A stretch of DNA of 59,906 nt from Rhodospirillaceae bacterium (GTDB lineage Bacteria > Pseudomonadota > Alphaproteobacteria > Rhodospirillales > JABHCV01). Both the position numbers and the translations under genes were made by a program. This document shows positions 32,818-41,150 of the stretch, piece after piece. Every line of letters begins with the position of its first letter. The first letter of the stretch is position 1. The notes beneath the pieces were generated by a model. It saw only the letters and a program-made list of their open reading frames with translations, ran no database searches and was not told the origin of the DNA. Where the stretch lies: positions 1 to 59,906 of the forward strand of contig JABJHA010000039.1 of NCBI GenBank assembly GCA_018662005.1, read 5' to 3'.

Positions 32818-33665
32818 CCCGACGAGGACTCCCGGATCAAACCCTTATCTTTCTTGGGTTTTTCTTTGCTTTGCGTTTCACCGCCGCCCTCGTCTTCGTC
32901 GTCAACCTTGCGGATGGTGGTGCTCCAATCTTCCTCGCCATAGATTTGAGTCAGCACATCGGCGGTGACCTGTTCGGCGGTGCCGTCAAAGACAATTCGC
33001 CCATCGGCCAGTCCGATGATGCGATCCGAAAAAGTTTGAGCCAGGGCCACGTCATGGATATTTATCAGGGCCGGCGTGTTGTTTTCACGGGCCAATTCGA
33101 CCAGCAACCGCATGATCTGGCGCGATGTCTTGGGATCCAGGCTGGCTGTCGGTTCGTCAACCAACAGCAGGTCGGGGCGTTGCATCAGGGCCCGGGCGAT
33201 GCCGACACGCTGGCGCTGGCCCCCCGACAGGGCGTCGGCGCGGGTGTTTTGGTAACCGTCCAGGCCGACCCTGTCCAAAAGCTTAAAGGCGGCGCTGACG
33301 TCTTCGGGCGGGTACTTGCGCCGGTAGGCCCGCCAGAATCCGATGTAGCCCAGGCGTCCCGACAACACATTTTCCATCACCGTCAGGCGTTCGACAAGAT
33401 TGTATTCCTGGAAGATCATGCCCATGCGCCGACGCGCCTTGCGTAAGCCGTGGCTGCCCAATCCGGCGATATCCATCCCGTCCAGCAGAATTTGCCCGGA
33501 AGTGGGGTCGACAAGCCGGTTGATGCAGCGGATCAGGGTACTCTTGCCCGCGCCGGAAGGGCCAATGATTGTTATCACCTTGGGATCGTCGACGCTAAAG
33601 CTGACGCCGTTCAGCGCCTTGGCACCGGTGGGGTAGATTTTTACAAGATTTTGAATGGTCAGCAT
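32814..33665 (-). CDS. phnC: Phosphonate-type ABC transporter ATP-binding protein
   Basis: The 283-residue ATPase has Walker [10 protein letters not shown] (about 34-42), a Q loop IFQEYNLVE, signature [15 protein letters not shown] (about 147), Walker [12 protein letters not shown] and the H-loop INIHDV. It matches PhnC through about residue 250; the last 30 residues are a charged Asp/Glu/Lys tail not needed for the fold. It powers uptake by the two PhnE proteins and PhnD. It starts 84 bases after phnD, behind a terminator-like hairpin. Confidence 0.92.
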   Translation of the reverse strand: MLTIQNLVKIYPTGAKALNGVSFSVDDPKVITIIGPSGAGKSTLIRCINRLVDPTSGQILLDGMDIAGLGSHGLRKARRRMGMIFQEYNLVERLTVMENVLSGRLGYIGFWRAYRRKYPPEDVSAAFKLLDRVGLDGYQNTRADALSGGQRQRVGIARALMQRPDLLLVDEPTASLDPKTSRQIMRLLVELARENNTPALINIHDVALAQTFSDRIIGLADGRIVFDGTAEQVTADVLTQIYGEEDWSTTIRKVDDEDEGGGETQSKEKPKKDKGLIRESSSG

Positions 33666-33681
33666 TGCCGTCCTTTCACTT

Positions 33682-33716
33682 AAAAAACCGCCGCCCCGAT
33701 ACTGGCGGGGACGGCG
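33682..33716 (-). terminator. Attenuating terminator between phnD and phnC
   Basis: On the minus strand a GC-rich stem (CGCCGTCCCCG with CGGGGCGGCG) is followed by TTTTTTAA, between the phnD stop and the phnC start. It probably lets more binding protein than ATPase/permease be made. Confidence 0.7.
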
Positions 33717-33749
33717 ATTTTTAGCGTAGGCTCAAGATACAACTGCTTT

Positions 33750-34778
33750 CTACTTCTTTTTCTTGACCTTCATACCTTGCAATGCAGCCTCGTTATAAAC
33801 GGTGCCGTTCATCTTCTGGATGGTGCGAATGTCCGACCAGTGGTCCTTGAAGCTGATCGAAATAAAGCGATCGGATTTTGAGCCGAACTCTTTATGCAGC
33901 GCCGTTCCCGCCCAGTCGAAGGAAAGGAATGCGTAGGTGACTTGGCGCTGAAGATCAGGATGCAAGTTGTGGGCAAAGCCATATGATGTGGTCGGGAACA
34001 ACTTGGATTCCCAGATGACGCGCAGGTCATCCCTGTTGACGACGCCCTTTTCGACCATGCGGTCCAGTACGCTGGAGGCGATGGGAGCGGCGTCGTAGTC
34101 CATGTTGGCGACACCCATGATCGAGTTGTCGTGCTTGCCCGAGTACTTGACCTCATAGTCCTTGTCAGGTTCCACGCCAAGTGACTTGAACAGGGCTCTG
34201 GGCGCTTGATTGCCAGAGTTTGACGAAGGTGTCACATGGGCGATATTGCGCCCCTTCATATCGGAAACTTTGGTGATGTCGCTGCTTTTGTGGGTGATCA
34301 ACTGCAGTTTATAGCCGAACCTGCCGTCGTGCTTGCCCATGATGGCGATCGGCACGTAACCGGCCAGATTGACGCCGAACACCGTCGGGCCAGTCGAGAT
34401 GCCGGCGACGTGCAGACGGCCCGAACGCATGGCCTCGACCTGAGCGGCGTAGGATTCAGCGCCATACCATTTGACCTTCTTTCCCGTAGCCTTGGAAAGA
34501 TAGTCCATGAATTCAGTAAACACGTTCTCATAAACGGAAGGATCTTCAACCGGGGTGTACGAGAAAATGAGGGTATCAGGGTCCAGCCACTTGCTTGCAT
34601 CGGTCGGCATATCGGCGACCAGATCTCCATCGGCATCGCAGAAGCGCGAATCAAGATCGCCCCGGTTTTTGCATTCATCGGCGGATACAGGAGCCGATAG
34701 TCCAAACACGAAGGCGACGGAAACAATACTCATGGCGCAGACCCGTATAGCCTGCCGCAGCGTTAATTTGAAATCCAT
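33750..34778 (-). CDS. phnD: Phosphonate-type ABC transporter substrate-binding protein
   Basis: The 342-residue periplasmic protein has a signal peptide (cleavage probably after APVSA near residue 32) and the PhnD-family blocks FSYTPVEDPSVYENVF, VKWYGAESYAAQVEAMRSGRLHVAGISTG (in two blocks) and TPSSNSGNQAPRALF, which lines the anion site in PhnD/PtxB proteins. The C-terminus ends in KVKKKK. The ligand may be a phosphonate, phosphite or an aminoalkylphosphonate. No C-P lyase, phosphonatase or ptxD gene is in the window, so use of the ligand must be encoded elsewhere. Confidence 0.9.
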   Translation of the reverse strand: MDFKLTLRQAIRVCAMSIVSVAFVFGLSAPVSADECKNRGDLDSRFCDADGDLVADMPTDASKWLDPDTLIFSYTPVEDPSVYENVFTEFMDYLSKATGKKVKWYGAESYAAQVEAMRSGRLHVAGISTGPTVFGVNLAGYVPIAIMGKHDGRFGYKLQLITHKSSDITKVSDMKGRNIAHVTPSSNSGNQAPRALFKSLGVEPDKDYEVKYSGKHDNSIMGVANMDYDAAPIASSVLDRMVEKGVVNRDDLRVIWESKLFPTTSYGFAHNLHPDLQRQVTYAFLSFDWAGTALHKEFGSKSDRFISISFKDHWSDIRTIQKMNGTVYNEAALQGMKVKKKK

Positions 34779-34850
34779 TTTTGATACTCCCTTAATCTGC
34801 TGTTTGCAGGGATTTGCAGTCCACCTACGTTCCCCGTCCTAAATTAAGGC

Positions 34851-34861
34851 GTCACTGTGAC
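34851..34861. promoter_or_regulatory. Possible operator upstream of phnD
   Basis: GTCAC-T-GTGAC is a perfect short palindrome 73 bases before the phnD start. It does not match a full Pho box. Between 34862 and 35002 I see nothing else. Confidence 0.25.
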
Positions 34862-35002
34862 TCCACAGAAACGTGAAGTAAAACGTTTGTTGATATTTAT
34901 TGCCGATGAAAGTTATTGCGTTTACCCAATCTTGCGCCCCGATCAGAGACTTGGTCAACGCGACGGAACAGTCACGCGATTATTTAGATAATCGCTTTTA
35001 GT

Positions 35003-35194
35003 GTTCAAGTCCCTCAGGCGCCGGGCGTTCGCTCCGCTCTCTTGGCTGGGCCTCTGGAAGTCAAAATAAAAGTGGCGACAGGAGAATATCCTGCCGCCAT
35101 TTTTCATTTATTTCTTAAGCCCGCGACTGCAGGCCGCCGCTCCTGCGGCGAGCCAAGGGTTCGGAGAACCCGCCCGGCGCTTGAGGGAACCTAA
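35003..35194. repeat. Complex palindromic repeat (family R1, locus B)
   Basis: This single-copy element shares both arms and the interior with locus A: left arm from GTTCAAG through GGCGCCGGGCGTTCGCTCC and CTCTTGGCT, interior CTCTGGAAGTCAAAATAAAAG with an inner hairpin TGGCGACAGGA/TCCTGCCGCCA (about 35073-35099), and right arm AGCCAAGGGTTCGGAGAACC through CGCTTGAGGG. It lies directly behind gap, and the gap stop codon (35191-35193) falls in its edge. It may end gap transcription. Confidence 0.9.
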
Positions 35195-36201
35195 GAAGCC
35201 TTCATCATCGCCACAGCGGTATCCGACATGCGGTTGGAGAAGCCCCATTCGTTGTCGTACCAGGTGAGGATGCGGACGAAGTCGCCATCCATGACTTTGG
35301 TTTCAGGTGCCGCGAAGAACGAGCTGTATGAGCTGTGGTTGTAGTCACTCGATACCAGCGGCAGTTCGGTGTAACCCAGAATGCCTGTTAGACGATCTGA
35401 TTGGCTGGCGGCTTTGATGGCTTCGTTGATTTCTTCAACCGACGTTTTGCGATTGGCGTTGAAGCACAGATCAACAACGGAAACATTCGGGGTTGGTACA
35501 CGCATGGAAGTGCCATCCAGCTTGCCATTCAGTTCCGGCAAGACCAGGCCAACGGCCTTAGCCGCACCGGTGGTCGCCGGAATGATGTTCAACGACGCTG
35601 CACGGGCACGGCCCAGATCTGAATGCAGGGTATCAACCGTGCGCTGATCACCGGTGAAGGAGTGGACTGTGGTCATGAAACCCTTATCGATACCAACCAG
35701 CTTGTTCAGGATGTCGGCGACAGGCGCCAGGCAGTTGGTCGTGCACGAGGCGTTGGAAACAACCGTGTGACCAGCTTCCAGCTTGTCGTCATTGACGCCG
35801 TAAACAACGGTCAGGTCGGCGCCGGAAGCGGGGGCGGATACCAGAACCTTCTTGGAACCTGCATCAAGGTGAACGGAGGCTTTTTCCTTGGAGGCGAAAA
35901 TGCCAGTGCATTCGTAAACCACATCGACGCCAAGATCACCCCAGGGCAGGGCCGAAGGATCACGCTCGGATGTGACTTTGATGTCTCCGCGACCGGCGTT
36001 CATGGTGTCACCGGAAACTGTCACATCGGTGGGAAGGACGCCGTGAACCGAATCATATTTCAACAGATGAGCATTGGCTTCCGCTGATCCCAAATCGTTG
36101 ATGCCGACGACTTCAACATCGTCACGACCGGATTCAACCAGTGCCCGAAACGTCAACCGACCGATACGGCCAAAACCATTAATTGCTACGCGAATCGCCA
36201 T
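35191..36201 (-). CDS. gap: Glyceraldehyde-3-phosphate dehydrogenase
   Basis: The 336-residue enzyme oxidises glyceraldehyde-3-phosphate in glycolysis or runs in reverse in gluconeogenesis. Seen are the nucleotide-binding start AINGFGRIGRL, an Asp in GINDLG that fits NAD preference, the catalytic Cys153 in SNASCTTNC, and WYDNEWGFSNRM at the end. No pgk or tkt gene is next to it, unlike the common gap-pgk order. A structured leader is possible upstream. The dispersed repeat lies at its 3' end. Confidence 0.97.
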   Translation of the reverse strand: MAIRVAINGFGRIGRLTFRALVESGRDDVEVVGINDLGSAEANAHLLKYDSVHGVLPTDVTVSGDTMNAGRGDIKVTSERDPSALPWGDLGVDVVYECTGIFASKEKASVHLDAGSKKVLVSAPASGADLTVVYGVNDDKLEAGHTVVSNASCTTNCLAPVADILNKLVGIDKGFMTTVHSFTGDQRTVDTLHSDLGRARAASLNIIPATTGAAKAVGLVLPELNGKLDGTSMRVPTPNVSVVDLCFNANRKTSVEEINEAIKAASQSDRLTGILGYTELPLVSSDYNHSSYSSFFAAPETKVMDGDFVRILTWYDNEWGFSNRMSDTAVAMMKAS

Positions 36202-36519
36202 CTTTATCCTCCCAATGGCCGAATATCCGGCCTGTAAATTAAAAACCTTTGAGTAAGTTCACTTAAAATCAGAATTCAATGCGCCTGTGATAGCACGGAC
36301 ACCAGTGTGGGCTAACACCCCTGCCGGGGGGTAGGGGCTCACCCCATCGGGTGGGCGCAAGATTGATCGGATTTTCCTGCCCGTCAATGGACATATTGTC
36401 CCTATTTTACAATTAACATCTGCGTGCCGGTTGACGGGCTTGAGTTGCAGGGCATATTGTTCTTCAGTTAGAACATGCGTTTATTGTTTTAAGCATCGGT
36501 TTTCAAAAGGATTTCTCAC
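36202..36519. other. Structured intergenic region between gap and the DUF4164 gene
   Basis: The 318 bases hold several short GC-rich palindromes at 36300-36355 (CCACACTGGTGT-like, CCCCT..AGGGG, CACCC-GATG-GGGTG when read on the minus strand), which could be a folded 5' leader of gap. GGACATATTGTCC (36389-36401) is an inverted repeat suitable for an operator. A plus-strand promoter is possible: TTGACG at 36431-36436 and TATTGT at 36455-36460. No known riboswitch was recognised. Confidence 0.4.
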
Positions 36520-36759
36520 GTGGCGCTCGTCGGTAAAAAAGGCAACAAGCCCAAGCGGTTAAAAACCGCCAGCCAGCGTCTCGACGCGGCAATGGAGCGC
36601 CTGGAAAAAGCCCTGGAGGCAAAAAATAGCGGTGATGACGGGGCCGAAGTCGCAGCCCTTAAAAGTGAAGTCGAGAAACTGACAGGCGTCAATAAAGCCA
36701 CTGGCGAGCGCCTTGATGGTGCGATCAAACGTCTGAAAACTGTCCTTAAAGAGGTCTGA
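36520..36759 (+). CDS. DUF4164 small coiled-coil protein
   Basis: The 79-residue protein has a basic start (VGKKGNKPKRLKTASQRLD) and two helices with heptads (DAAMERLEKALEAK; VAALKSEVEKLTGVNKATGERLD). It fits DUF4164, found next to zapA in alphaproteobacteria. It may dimerise as a coiled coil and act at the division site, which is inferred from position only. It starts with GTG at 36520, with AAAGG ten bases upstream. The zapA start is 7 bases after its stop. Confidence 0.8.
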   Translation: MALVGKKGNKPKRLKTASQRLDAAMERLEKALEAKNSGDDGAEVAALKSEVEKLTGVNKATGERLDGAIKRLKTVLKEV

Positions 36760-36766
36760 AAAAGTC

Positions 36767-37102
36767 ATGCCGCAAGTCTCGATCACCATTAACGGCCGCA
36801 AATATCAGGTCGCTTGCGATGACGGTCAGGAAGCCCACCTGACCCGGCTGGGTGATTATGTCGACAAGCGCCTCAATGAATTGGTCGCCGCCGTCGGTCA
36901 GGTCGGCGATTCGCGTCTGCTGGTCATGGTTTGCCTTTTGCTGGCCGATGAACTTTCCGACCTGTATAGCGAAAATGAATCTCTTAAAGGCAAGGGTGAT
37001 GGCGGCGCCTCGACTGCCAGGGGCGAGGAGGAACTTGCCGTGGCCGTGGAAAAAATTGCCGAACGCATCGAAAATATTGCCGCCGGCCTCGAACAGGCTT
37101 AG
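36767..37102 (+). CDS. zapA: Cell division protein ZapA
   Basis: The 111-residue protein starts with the ZapA globular domain (VSITINGRKYQVACDDGQEAHL and LGDYVDKRLNEL, in two blocks) and ends with a coiled coil. ZapA bundles FtsZ filaments and promotes Z-ring formation. The gene order DUF4164-zapA-6S RNA-fau matches the well-known zapA-ssrS-fau order of proteobacteria and supports the assignment. Confidence 0.93.
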   Translation: MPQVSITINGRKYQVACDDGQEAHLTRLGDYVDKRLNELVAAVGQVGDSRLLVMVCLLLADELSDLYSENESLKGKGDGGASTARGEEELAVAVEKIAERIENIAAGLEQA

Positions 37103-37113
37103 ATAAGTATAAG

Positions 37114-37271
37114 GAACGGGTGCTGCGGGCCTCGTCAGGCAACGTTATCCCTGGGGCCAATATCTACCCTTAGGGAGCTGTCCCTGCCGGACTCCTGGGT
37201 CCGGTATATGGCGCCCACCTGCAACCGCAGGCCACGGTGGATGCTTCGCCAACGACCCCGCGGCCCCGTTC
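37114..37271 (+). ncRNA. ssrS: 6S RNA
   Basis: Between zapA and the 5-formyl-THF cyclo-ligase gene lies a non-coding segment with complementary ends (GAACGGG at 37114-37120 and CCCGTTC at 37265-37271), followed inward by GCTGCGGG/CCCCGCGG-type pairing. The middle is richer in unpaired sequence, as in the open bubble that mimics a promoter. The size (about 158 nt) and the location are characteristic of 6S RNA, which binds the sigma70 holoenzyme in stationary phase. Confidence 0.88.
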
Positions 37272-37306
37272 TGTTTTATTTCTTGAAAAATGGCCAAGGT
37301 TATTGA

Positions 37307-37861
37307 ATGTCCGCCGATCAAGACAAAAACAAGATGCGCGAGAGCGCGCGGACAAGGCGGTTAAAAGCCCATAGTCAGGACGGGAAGGGCGCAGCAGTGA
37401 GTCTTGCCTCCCATGTGTTGGCTCTTCTTAAGGACAAGCCACCCACCATCATTGCCGCATACTGGGCCATCGGCAGCGAAATTGATGTTGGTCCGCTTAT
37501 GAACACGCTGATCGATGATGGCTGGCGGGTGGCCTTGCCTGTCGTTGTCGAAAGCGCCAGTCCGCTTATTTTTCGCAGTTGGTCGCCTGGCATGGAACTG
37601 GTTGAAGGCCCGCTGAAAACAGTGCAACCGGATCAACAACATGCCCAAGTGATCCCGGACGTCATCATAACACCACTACTGGCTTTTGATGATCAGGGTT
37701 ACCGTCTGGGTCAGGGCGGCGGCTTCTATGACCGAACCCTGGCGGGGTTGAATGTTCTTTCTATCGGTGTCGCCTTTGCCGCCCAGCGGGTCGATCTGAT
37801 TCCCCGTGACGGGTTTGACCAGCGGCTTGATTTTATCGTCACCGAGCAGGGAAAGATTTAA
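37307..37861 (+). CDS. fau: 5-formyltetrahydrofolate cyclo-ligase
   Basis: The 184-residue enzyme turns 5-formyl-THF into 5,10-methenyl-THF using ATP. The family blocks are the N-terminal helix with RESARTRRLKAH, IAAYWAIGSEIDVGPL, VIITPLLAFDDQGYRLGQGGGFYDRTL (in two parts; the glycine-rich loop binds ATP) and the closing LDFIVTE. It follows 6S RNA, as in many proteobacteria, where both can be on one primary transcript. The next small gene starts 1 base after its stop. Confidence 0.9.
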   Translation: MSADQDKNKMRESARTRRLKAHSQDGKGAAVSLASHVLALLKDKPPTIIAAYWAIGSEIDVGPLMNTLIDDGWRVALPVVVESASPLIFRSWSPGMELVEGPLKTVQPDQQHAQVIPDVIITPLLAFDDQGYRLGQGGGFYDRTLAGLNVLSIGVAFAAQRVDLIPRDGFDQRLDFIVTEQGKI

Positions 37862-37862
37862 A

Positions 37863-38228
37863 ATGGATGGTTACACAATCAGGCATATCGGTCTGGATAT
37901 CGATTATTATCATGATGAAAGCGATCAGTTAAAACTGCCACGCGAGACCGAAGATCTGTACGCAATCGATAAGGAGAAGGCGGCCCTCTTCACCGAAACC
38001 GCCAGTGGTCTGGATTTCAGTTCCGAAGAAATGCTGGAGTGGTATTTTACCCACTCAAAGAAAACATTGGCGGAACATTTACCAAAACGCGGCAGCAGTG
38101 ATGCCCAGCCACCGCGCCAGGTAATCATTTTCCCCATTCAATTTCCGCCGGGTATATTCCATATAATGACGGAACAGGGCGCAGTCGATATAAAGGGCTT
38201 GCGTCTGGCTATCGAAGTGTCCGTTTAA
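37863..38228 (+). CDS. Conserved hypothetical protein after fau
   Basis: The 121-residue protein starts MDGYTIRHIGLDIDYYHDES and has an acidic N-terminal half and a C-terminal half with RQVIIFPIQFPPGIFHIM and a final LRLAIEVSV that could be a beta sheet. I recognise no family, signal peptide or membrane helix. It lies 1 base behind fau and 17 bases before the YmdB-like gene, so it is in the same operon. Position alone gives no clear role. Confidence 0.65.
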   Translation: MDGYTIRHIGLDIDYYHDESDQLKLPRETEDLYAIDKEKAALFTETASGLDFSSEEMLEWYFTHSKKTLAEHLPKRGSSDAQPPRQVIIFPIQFPPGIFHIMTEQGAVDIKGLRLAIEVSV

Positions 38229-38245
38229 AAATTAAAAGGTTTGTG

Positions 38246-39058
38246 ATGCGAATTCTCATGTGCGGTGACGTCGTCGGTAAAAGCGGTCGTCAGGCGATCC
38301 TTTATAATATAGAAGACCTGCGGGCCCGTCTGGCCCTGGATTTCGTCCTCGTTAACGGCGAGAACGCGGCTCACGGCTTTGGTATTTCCGAGAAAATCTG
38401 CGCCACTTTTTATCAGGTCGGCGTCGATGTCATCACCACCGGCAATCATGTCTGGGACCAGCGCGAAATCATGAACTATATCGATAGCGACCCCAGGCTG
38501 CTGCGCCCGATCAATTACCCGGCCCGCACGCCGGGTGCAGGTTCCGGCGTGTTCGAGACGCAAGCCGGTAAAAAGGTGCTGGTTATCCATCCCATGGGGC
38601 GCTTGTTCATGGACCCGCTCGATGATCCATTTCTGGCTGTCGAAAATGTTCTGGAAAAATACACTCTTGGTCAGGGCGTTGACGCCATTATCGTCGACAT
38701 GCACGCCGAGGCGACCAGCGAAAAAATGGCCATGGGCCATCATTGTGACGGCCGGGCCTCGGTCGTCGTCGGCTCTCACTCACATATTCCGACCGCCGAC
38801 GCCCAGATTTTGCCCGGCGGCACCGCCTATCAGACTGACATGGGCATGTGTGGGGATTACAATTCAGTGATTGGTATGATCAAGGAGACGGCGGTCGCCC
38901 GCTTCACCTCCAAATTGCCTGCCGGGCGGCTGGAACCGGCAAGCGAGGAGGCAACCCTGTGTGCGGTGCTGGTCGAAACGGACGACACCACCGGACTCGC
39001 CAAATCCGTAGAACCTGTACGGCTGGGTGGCAGACTGGCCGAAACCGTGCCAGGCTGA
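38246..39058 (+). CDS. YmdB-family metallophosphoesterase
   Basis: The 270-residue protein matches the TIGR00282/YmdB family: CGDVVGKSGRQ (metal-binding Asp), VNGENAAHGFGI, TTGNHVWDQREI and GSHSHIPTADAQIL (metal-binding His), and DMGMCGDYNSVIGM. Members are phosphodiesterases acting on cyclic nucleotides such as 2',3'-cAMP. I start at the ATG at 38246; a GTG lies one codon upstream. It is probably the last gene of the fau operon. The 180-base gap after it holds nothing I can identify. Confidence 0.9.
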   Translation: MRILMCGDVVGKSGRQAILYNIEDLRARLALDFVLVNGENAAHGFGISEKICATFYQVGVDVITTGNHVWDQREIMNYIDSDPRLLRPINYPARTPGAGSGVFETQAGKKVLVIHPMGRLFMDPLDDPFLAVENVLEKYTLGQGVDAIIVDMHAEATSEKMAMGHHCDGRASVVVGSHSHIPTADAQILPGGTAYQTDMGMCGDYNSVIGMIKETAVARFTSKLPAGRLEPASEEATLCAVLVETDDTTGLAKSVEPVRLGGRLAETVPG

Positions 39059-39241
39059 AATTATCCCGCCAGCCCTCCCTTTACCGAGCCGCCCAAATGC
39101 TGCCATATTGCGTTGCTACTTATCGTCAGGCGACGGGGTGTTGTTATGCGCGCCTTTTTGTACGTCTTGTCGCTATATGTGGTATAAGCGCACGTCGTTA
39201 TCCACATGATTTTGCTTAAATGAGGGAATTGTTTAGAGACC

Positions 39242-39991
39242 ATGGCTGGCCATTCAAAGTTCAAAAACATCATGCACCGCAAGGGTGCCCAGGACGCAAA
39301 GCGTGCCAAAGTCTTCGCCAAGCATATCCGCGAATTGACCGTCGCCGCCAAAACCGGCTTGCCGGACCCGGCCATGAATCCGCGTTTACGCACCGCCATT
39401 GCGGCGGCCAAGGCGGTCAATATGCCCAAGGACAATATGGACCGGGCCATCAAAAAAGGCGCCGGTGGTGGCGATGACACCAACTTCGACGAGGTCCGCT
39501 ATGAAGGCTACGGCCCCGGCGGCGTCGCCATCATTGTCGAAACACTGACCGATAACCGCAACCGCACCGCCGCCGAAGTGCGTTCCGCCTTTACCAAGTA
39601 CGGTGGCAATCTTGGCGAGACGGGCAGCGTTGGTTTTATGTTCGATCAACTGGGTTTTATCGAGTATCTGCCAGCTGCGGCCAATGCCGACGATATGTTT
39701 GAAGCGGCCCTGGAGGCAGGGGCCAGTGATGTTGAGACGACGGACGATGGTCACGAAATCATTTGCGCTGTGGAAGATCTGGGTGTCGTTCGCGACGCCC
39801 TGGAGGAAAAATTCGGCGCGCCCGAAGACGCCCGCCTTGACTGGAAACCACAGACGACGACGGAACTGGATGAAGACAAGGCGACAACGTTGCTCAAATT
39901 GCTCGACGTTCTGGAAGATAACGACGACGTTCAGCGGGTGGCGTCAAACTTTGAAGTCTCCGACGAGGTTATGGAACGTTTGAGCGCTTAA
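39242..39991 (+). CDS. yebC: YebC/PmpR-family protein
   Basis: The 249-residue protein matches the family along its length: [21 protein letters not shown] at the start, the three-domain fold with [27 protein letters not shown] and [13 protein letters not shown]. Members are reported as DNA-binding regulators and more recently as ribosome factors that ease stalling at proline-rich stretches. Its place directly before ruvC is a conserved order in proteobacteria. There are 26 bases between its stop and ruvC. Confidence 0.94.
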   Translation: MAGHSKFKNIMHRKGAQDAKRAKVFAKHIRELTVAAKTGLPDPAMNPRLRTAIAAAKAVNMPKDNMDRAIKKGAGGGDDTNFDEVRYEGYGPGGVAIIVETLTDNRNRTAAEVRSAFTKYGGNLGETGSVGFMFDQLGFIEYLPAAANADDMFEAALEAGASDVETTDDGHEIICAVEDLGVVRDALEEKFGAPEDARLDWKPQTTTELDEDKATTLLKLLDVLEDNDDVQRVASNFEVSDEVMERLSA

Positions 39992-40017
39992 ATGCTTAAA
40001 TATAGAGGCTGAAAAAC

Positions 40018-40524
40018 ATGAGATTGATCGGGTTCGATCCGGGCCTTAGACAGACCGGGTGGGGTGTCATTGAAAGCGATGGCAACCACCTGACCCATGT
40101 CGCCAATGGTGCTGTCAAAACGACGGCCAGCGCCGATTTGGCGGTGCGGCTGGTTCAACTGCACGATGGCTTGCTTGAAATCGTCGAACGCTACGCACCC
40201 CTTGAGGCCGCCGTCGAGGAAACCTTCGTTAACAAGAATCCGACTTCAACCCTGAAACTGGGACAGGCCCGTGGGGTCGTCATGCTGGTGCCTGCCCGGG
40301 CCGGACTGGTGGTCAGTGAATACACTCCGAACCTGATTAAAAAATCCGTGGTCGGGGCCGGTCATGCGGCCAAGGAGCAAGTGCAGATGATGGTGGGGAC
40401 CCTGCTTCCGGGAACCGACATCGCCAGCGCCGACGCCGCCGATGCCCTTGCCGTGGCGATCTGTCATGCCCACCACCGCGCCAGTGCCGAGATCATCCTC
40501 AAGGCCGCGGGAGGCACGGGATGA
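40018..40524 (+). CDS. ruvC: Holliday junction resolvase RuvC
   Basis: The 168-residue endonuclease cuts Holliday junctions symmetrically. Its acidic active site is visible: Asp7 in [11 protein letters not shown], Glu in VEETFVNKN, and the Asp pair in [16 protein letters not shown]. The length is standard. Its stop overlaps the ruvA start by 4 bases (ATGA), giving the order ruvC-ruvA-ruvB in one operon with yebC. Confidence 0.97.
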   Translation: MRLIGFDPGLRQTGWGVIESDGNHLTHVANGAVKTTASADLAVRLVQLHDGLLEIVERYAPLEAAVEETFVNKNPTSTLKLGQARGVVMLVPARAGLVVSEYTPNLIKKSVVGAGHAAKEQVQMMVGTLLPGTDIASADAADALAVAICHAHHRASAEIILKAAGGTG

Positions 40525-41150
40525 TCGCCAAGCTGACAGGATTGATTGATCAGTGTGGAAGCGACTGGGCCGTCATTGATGTGTCGGGTGTTGGCTATCT
40601 TGTCTTTTGCTCTGCCCGCACCCTGGGCCGTCTGGTGCCCGGTGAAGCGGCTTCACTGGTTATCGAAACCCATGTCCGTGAGGATCACATTCATCTCTAT
40701 GGCTTTTTGGATGAATCCGAACGCTCATGGTTCAAGCTGCTGACGACAGTCCAGGGAGTCGGTGCAAAAGTCGGGCTGGCCATCCTTTCGGTATTAAGCG
40801 GTGATGAACTGCTTCAGGCCATTGCGGCAGCTGACAAGGCGACGATTACCCGGGCACCGGGCGTCGGGCCTAAACTGGCGGTTCGGTTGCTTTCTGAACT
40901 TAAAGACAAGGTGGCGACCATGGCCTTGGGCCCGGTTGCTGTTCTTGACGGCGAGGCGTCACCTGGAAGCAGCGCCAGCGGTGTGATCTCCGAAGCCGTT
41001 TCGGCTCTGGTTAATCTTGGTTATTCGGCTTCCGACGCTTTAAGTGCCGTCAGCCGCGCGGCGACAAAGATGGGTGAAGATGCCAGCCTTGAAGAATTGA
41101 TCCGCGGCGGCCTTGGTGAACTTGCCCCCAGTCAGCGGGGGGTCAGTTGA
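40521..41150 (+). CDS. ruvA: Holliday junction branch migration protein RuvA
   Basis: The 209-residue protein has the OB fold N-terminus ([11 protein letters not shown]), the double helix-hairpin-helix centre ([14 protein letters not shown] and [18 protein letters not shown]), and the C-terminal domain that binds RuvB ([18 protein letters not shown]). Its tetramer holds the junction flat while RuvB pumps DNA. The stop codon overlaps the ruvB start by one base. Confidence 0.96.
   Translation: MIAKLTGLIDQCGSDWAVIDVSGVGYLVFCSARTLGRLVPGEAASLVIETHVREDHIHLYGFLDESERSWFKLLTTVQGVGAKVGLAILSVLSGDELLQAIAAADKATITRAPGVGPKLAVRLLSELKDKVATMALGPVAVLDGEASPGSSASGVISEAVSALVNLGYSASDALSAVSRAATKMGEDASLEELIRGGLGELAPSQRGVS

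Noticed and set aside
34779-35002. Pho box upstream of phnD
   Set aside because: No pair of CTGTCAT-like direct repeats at the right spacing is present; only a short palindrome was found.
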